NCBI GenBank assembly: GCA_035763805.1
Contig: DASUAL010000099.1
Span: 1-25,201, forward strand
Length of the DNA stretch: 25,201 nucleotides
Direction: 5' to 3'
DNA from: DASUAL01 sp035763805
GTDB taxonomy: Bacteria > Gemmatimonadota > Gemmatimonadetes > Gemmatimonadales > GWC2-71-9
The translations under genes were made by a program, and so were the position numbers. This document shows, one piece after another, positions 22,623 through 25,201 of this stretch. The notes under the pieces are model-generated. The model did not search any database, had not been told where the DNA came from, and was given only the letters and a program-made list of their open reading frames with translations. How positions within the stretch are numbered: the first letter of the stretch is position 1; each line of letters begins with the position of its first letter.

Positions 22623-22623
22623 T
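22618..22623 (+). promoter_or_regulatory. Possible -10 box for leaderless lepA
   Basis: TATATT stands 9 nt before the lepA ATG (22633) with no Shine-Dalgarno between. No good -35 is found at 16-18 bp; that space is occupied by the heptad repeat. Confidence 0.4.
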
Positions 22624-22632
22624 TCCCCACCG

Positions 22633-24432
22633 ATGCGCCAAGACCACATCCGCAACTTCTGCATCGTGGCTCATATCGATCACGGGAAGTCCACCCTGGC
22701 CGACCGGCTCATCGAGCTGACGGGCACGCTCGACAAGCGCCTGATGCGCGAGCAGGTCCTCGACACGATGGACCTGGAGCGCGAGCGCGGGATCACCATC
22801 AAGCTGAACGCCGTGCGCATGAGCTACCACGCCAAGAACGGCCAGCTGTACGAGCTGAACCTCATCGACACGCCGGGGCACGTGGACTTCACCTACGAGG
22901 TGTCGCGCTCGCTTGCCGCCTGCGAGGGCGCGATCCTGGTCGTGGACGCCTCCCAGGGCATCCAGGCCCAGACGATCTCGAATCTCTTCCTCGCGATCGA
23001 CGCCGGGCTCGAGATCATCCCGGTGCTCAACAAGATCGACCTCCCGGGCGCCGAGCCCGATCGGCGGGCGCAGGAGATCCACGACCTGATGGGGGCCAAC
23101 CCGGAGGACATTCTCCGCATCTCCGCTAAGGAGGGGACGGGCGTCCCCGAGCTGCTCGAGGCAGTCGTCCAGCGCATCCGGCCGCCGCGCGGGATGCACG
23201 ACGCGCCGCTGCGCGCGCTCATCTTCGATTCCTACTACGACCGCTACCGCGGCGCGATCCCGAGCATCCGGGTCGTGGACGGCGTGCTGCGGCCGGGAAT
23301 GAAAATCGCGTTCGGAGCGCACAAGGACGACCGCTACGACGTCGACGAGGTAGGCTACCTTCAGCTCGGCCACAAGCCGACCGAGCAGCTCGAAGCGGGC
23401 GAGGTGGGGTATTTCGTCGCCAACGTTCGGGGGGTGGGGGACACCCGCGCCGGCGACACGGTGCTCGACGCCGAGCACCGCGAGGTGGAGCTGCTGCCGG
23501 GCTACCGGGACATCAAGTCGATGGTGTTCGCGGGGCTCTACCCGACGGACGCCGGCCAGTTCGAGGAGCTCCGTGACGCGCTCGCCAAGCTCCAGCTCAA
23601 CGACTCCTCGCTGCACTACGAGCCCGAGTCGTCGGTCGCGCTGGGCTTCGGGTTCCGCTGTGGATTCCTCGGGCTCCTGCACATGGAGATCGTGCGCGAG
23701 CGGCTGCAGCGCGAGTTCGACCTCGACCTGATCAGCACCGTCCCCAACGTGGAGTACCACGTCCACAAGACGGACGGCTCGGTCGAGCTGGTCGAGAACC
23801 CGAGCCTGATGCCGCACGGGTCCACCGTGGACCACATCGAGGAGCCGTACGTGAAGGCGCGGGTCCTCGCCCCGGCGGAATACATCGGCGCGATCATGAA
23901 CCTGGGACAGGAGCGGCGTGGCGTGTACCAGGCGATGCACTACGTCGATCCCGCGCGTGTCGAGTTCGGCTGGGAGTTTCCGCTCGCCGAGATCATCCTC
24001 GATTTCTACGACAAGCTCAAGACGATTTCCCGCGGCTACGCGTCGCTCGACTACGAGTTTCTCGAGTACCGGCCCGGCGATCTCGTCAAGCTCGACATGC
24101 TGCTCAACGGCGAGGCGGTGGACGCGTTCTCGGTCATCATCCATCGCGACAAAGCGTACGAGTGGGGGAAGAAGATCGCCGAGAAGCTCAAGGAGCTGAT
24201 CCCGCGTCAGCTGTTCGAGGTCGTGATCCAGGCGGCGATCGGCACCAAGGTGATCGCGCGCGAAACCGTGCGGCCGCTGCGCAAAAACGTGACCGCCAAG
24301 TGCTACGGCGGCGACATCACGCGCAAGCGCAAGCTCCTCGAGAAGCAGAAGGCGGGGAAGAAGCGAATGAAACAGGTGGGCACGGTCGAGATTCCGCAGG
24401 AAGCCTTCCTCGCGGTCCTGCAGGTTGACTAG
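22633..24432 (+). CDS. lepA: Elongation factor 4 (LepA)
   Basis: Ribosome-associated GTPase of the EF-G family, proposed to back-translocate or aid initiation and 30S biogenesis. 599 residues, the normal length. G motifs: AHIDHGKST (G1), RGITI (G2), DTPGHVDF (G3), NKIDLPGA (G4) and SAKEGTG (G5). EF-G-like domains follow (SSVALGFGFRCGFLGLLHMEI, GERRGVY-type loop), then the LepA-specific C-terminal domain (RPLRKNVTAKCYGGDITRKRKLLEKQ). No Shine-Dalgarno precedes ATG 22633. The 3' end overlaps the downstream glycosyltransferase by 8 bp. It is divergent from rho across the heptad-repeat promoter. Confidence 0.98.
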   Translation: MRQDHIRNFCIVAHIDHGKSTLADRLIELTGTLDKRLMREQVLDTMDLERERGITIKLNAVRMSYHAKNGQLYELNLIDTPGHVDFTYEVSRSLAACEGAILVVDASQGIQAQTISNLFLAIDAGLEIIPVLNKIDLPGAEPDRRAQEIHDLMGANPEDILRISAKEGTGVPELLEAVVQRIRPPRGMHDAPLRALIFDSYYDRYRGAIPSIRVVDGVLRPGMKIAFGAHKDDRYDVDEVGYLQLGHKPTEQLEAGEVGYFVANVRGVGDTRAGDTVLDAEHREVELLPGYRDIKSMVFAGLYPTDAGQFEELRDALAKLQLNDSSLHYEPESSVALGFGFRCGFLGLLHMEIVRERLQREFDLDLISTVPNVEYHVHKTDGSVELVENPSLMPHGSTVDHIEEPYVKARVLAPAEYIGAIMNLGQERRGVYQAMHYVDPARVEFGWEFPLAEIILDFYDKLKTISRGYASLDYEFLEYRPGDLVKLDMLLNGEAVDAFSVIIHRDKAYEWGKKIAEKLKELIPRQLFEVVIQAAIGTKVIARETVRPLRKNVTAKCYGGDITRKRKLLEKQKAGKKRMKQVGTVEIPQEAFLAVLQVD

Positions 24433-25201
24433 TCTCGTCATCCAAACCGCGTTCCTGGGGGACGTCGTGCTCACGACGCCGCTGCTCGAGGCGGTCGCCG
24501 GAAGGTACGGACCGGTGGACGTAGTCACGACGCCCGCCGCAGCGCCGCTCGTCGAGACGCATCCTGCCGTGCGGCGCGTGATCCCCTACGACAAGCACGG
24601 AAAGCACCGCGGGCCCCGGAGCCTGGTCGCGCTCGCCCGAGCGCTCCGGGCAGAGCGTTACGAAGTGGCGTATGTTCCGCATCGCTCGCTCCGGAGCGCA
24701 CTGCTGGCGTGGCTCGCGCGCGTCCCGAAGCGCGTGGGGTTCCACGACGGCTGGCGGGTGCTGTACACCGACGTGCGGCGGCGCGCCCCGAGCGGGCACG
24801 AGATCGACCGGCTGCTCGCGCTGGCCGACGTCGAGCCACGGGGCGCGCGCCCGTCGCTCCTCGCGACCGCCCCCGACCGTGCGGCGGTAGACGCGTTCCT
24901 GCGCGAGCACGGCATTCGAGGGGCGTTCGTGGTACTGGCGCCCGGGTCCATCTGGGGCAGCAAGCGCTGGCCGCACTACCCGGCGCTGTCGCAGTGGCTC
25001 GCGGAGCGCGCGGCGATCGTCACGGTGGGAGGACCGGAGGACGCGGCCCTGGGAGACGAGATCGTCAGGGCGGTGGAGGGCGGTGGAGCGCGCACCCAGG
25101 CGGCGAGCGCGTGCGGCCGCCTGACGCTGCGACAGTCGGCCGAGGTGATCCGGCGCGCCGCGGTGCTCGTGACGAATGACAGCGCGCCGCTGCACTTCGC
25201 A
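24425..25201 (+). CDS. Glycosyltransferase family 9 (heptosyltransferase-like), cut by window edge
   Basis: The first 259 residues of an ADP-heptose:LPS heptosyltransferase-like enzyme (WaaF/RfaF type), which adds a sugar to the lipopolysaccharide core at the inner membrane. The N-terminus SLVIQTAFLGDVVLTTPLL is diagnostic, followed by a Rossmann-type half (PYDKHGKHRGP, LRAERYEVAYVPHRSLRS, RVGFHDGW). In the second half LAPGSIWGSKRWP and VTNDSAPLHFA match the nucleotide-sugar-binding motifs. The start is TTG at 24425, overlapping the lepA stop by 8 bp; that gives the expected short lead before VIQTAFLGD. Translation is probably coupled to lepA. The exact donor and acceptor cannot be decided from the fragment. 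Confidence 0.9.
   Translation, partial: MTSLVIQTAFLGDVVLTTPLLEAVAGRYGPVDVVTTPAAAPLVETHPAVRRVIPYDKHGKHRGPRSLVALARALRAERYEVAYVPHRSLRSALLAWLARVPKRVGFHDGWRVLYTDVRRRAPSGHEIDRLLALADVEPRGARPSLLATAPDRAAVDAFLREHGIRGAFVVLAPGSIWGSKRWPHYPALSQWLAERAAIVTVGGPEDAALGDEIVRAVEGGGARTQAASACGRLTLRQSAEVIRRAAVLVTNDSAPLHFA

Noticed and set aside
22579..24528. 649-residue minus-strand frame opposite lepA
   Set aside because: Antisense shadow caused by GC-rich codon third positions; lepA is unmistakable on the plus strand.

Overview
The window is GC-rich, densely packed bacterial chromosome carrying 19 recognisable protein genes and no rRNA or tRNA gene that I can see. The gene set suggests an environmental Gram-negative, most likely Gemmatimonadota or a neighbouring phylum: a TolC-type outer-membrane channel, two periplasmic parvulin chaperones, short HisG with HisZ, DUF58/BatA proteins and a secreted M28 peptidase. 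That placement is inference from gene content, not a database match.

Layout. 1-840 (minus): an ArsR-type repressor followed by the start of a TolC-family efflux channel, probably a metal- or toxin-responsive efflux operon. 840-1259: no gene, but a perfect 13-bp hairpin. 1260-5730 (minus): hisD, a CDF zinc/cation exporter, typA/bipA and a tiny, extremely acidic protein. 5751-8679 (plus): a CNNM/CorC-type membrane protein, hisZ and hisG, each overlapping the next by 4 bp (GTGA). 8713-18412 (minus): a six-gene array of DUF58, BatA-like, mfd, PpiC lipoprotein, SurA-like and pdxA, with junctions from a 4-bp overlap to a 9-bp gap. 18586-21486 (plus): a secreted DUF4384 protein, a terminator-like hairpin and a secreted M28 peptidase. 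21490-22569 (minus): an N-terminally short Rho. 22633-25201 (plus): lepA, then a family 9 (heptosyltransferase-like) glycosyltransferase cut by the window edge.

The genes fall into a few themes: translation GTPases (TypA, LepA), transcription-coupled repair and termination (Mfd, Rho), histidine biosynthesis (HisD and the two-subunit HisG/HisZ ATP phosphoribosyltransferase), PLP synthesis (PdxA), and envelope biogenesis or efflux (SurA, PpiC, TolC, GT9, CDF).

The most striking non-gene signal is a dispersed short repeat. It has two to three copies of the heptamer GGGGAGC followed by roughly GGGACCGTTCC. I find seven copies between 4.38 and 16.57 kb, all inside protein-coding genes (CDF, hisD, pdxA twice, mfd twice, the BatA-like gene). 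The five copies on the coding strand are all read in one frame, giving GERGAG-like peptides in loops or at a terminus; the two opposite copies also share a frame (SPLP). Two pairs face each other as imperfect palindromes. This resembles the coding palindromic elements of Rickettsia in behaviour, though not in sequence. A second heptad repeat (GGCYAAN) fills the rho/lepA divergent promoter. A further pattern is that several operon-head genes lack a Shine-Dalgarno but have a TANNNT box 8-10 nt before the start codon, suggesting leaderless transcripts.
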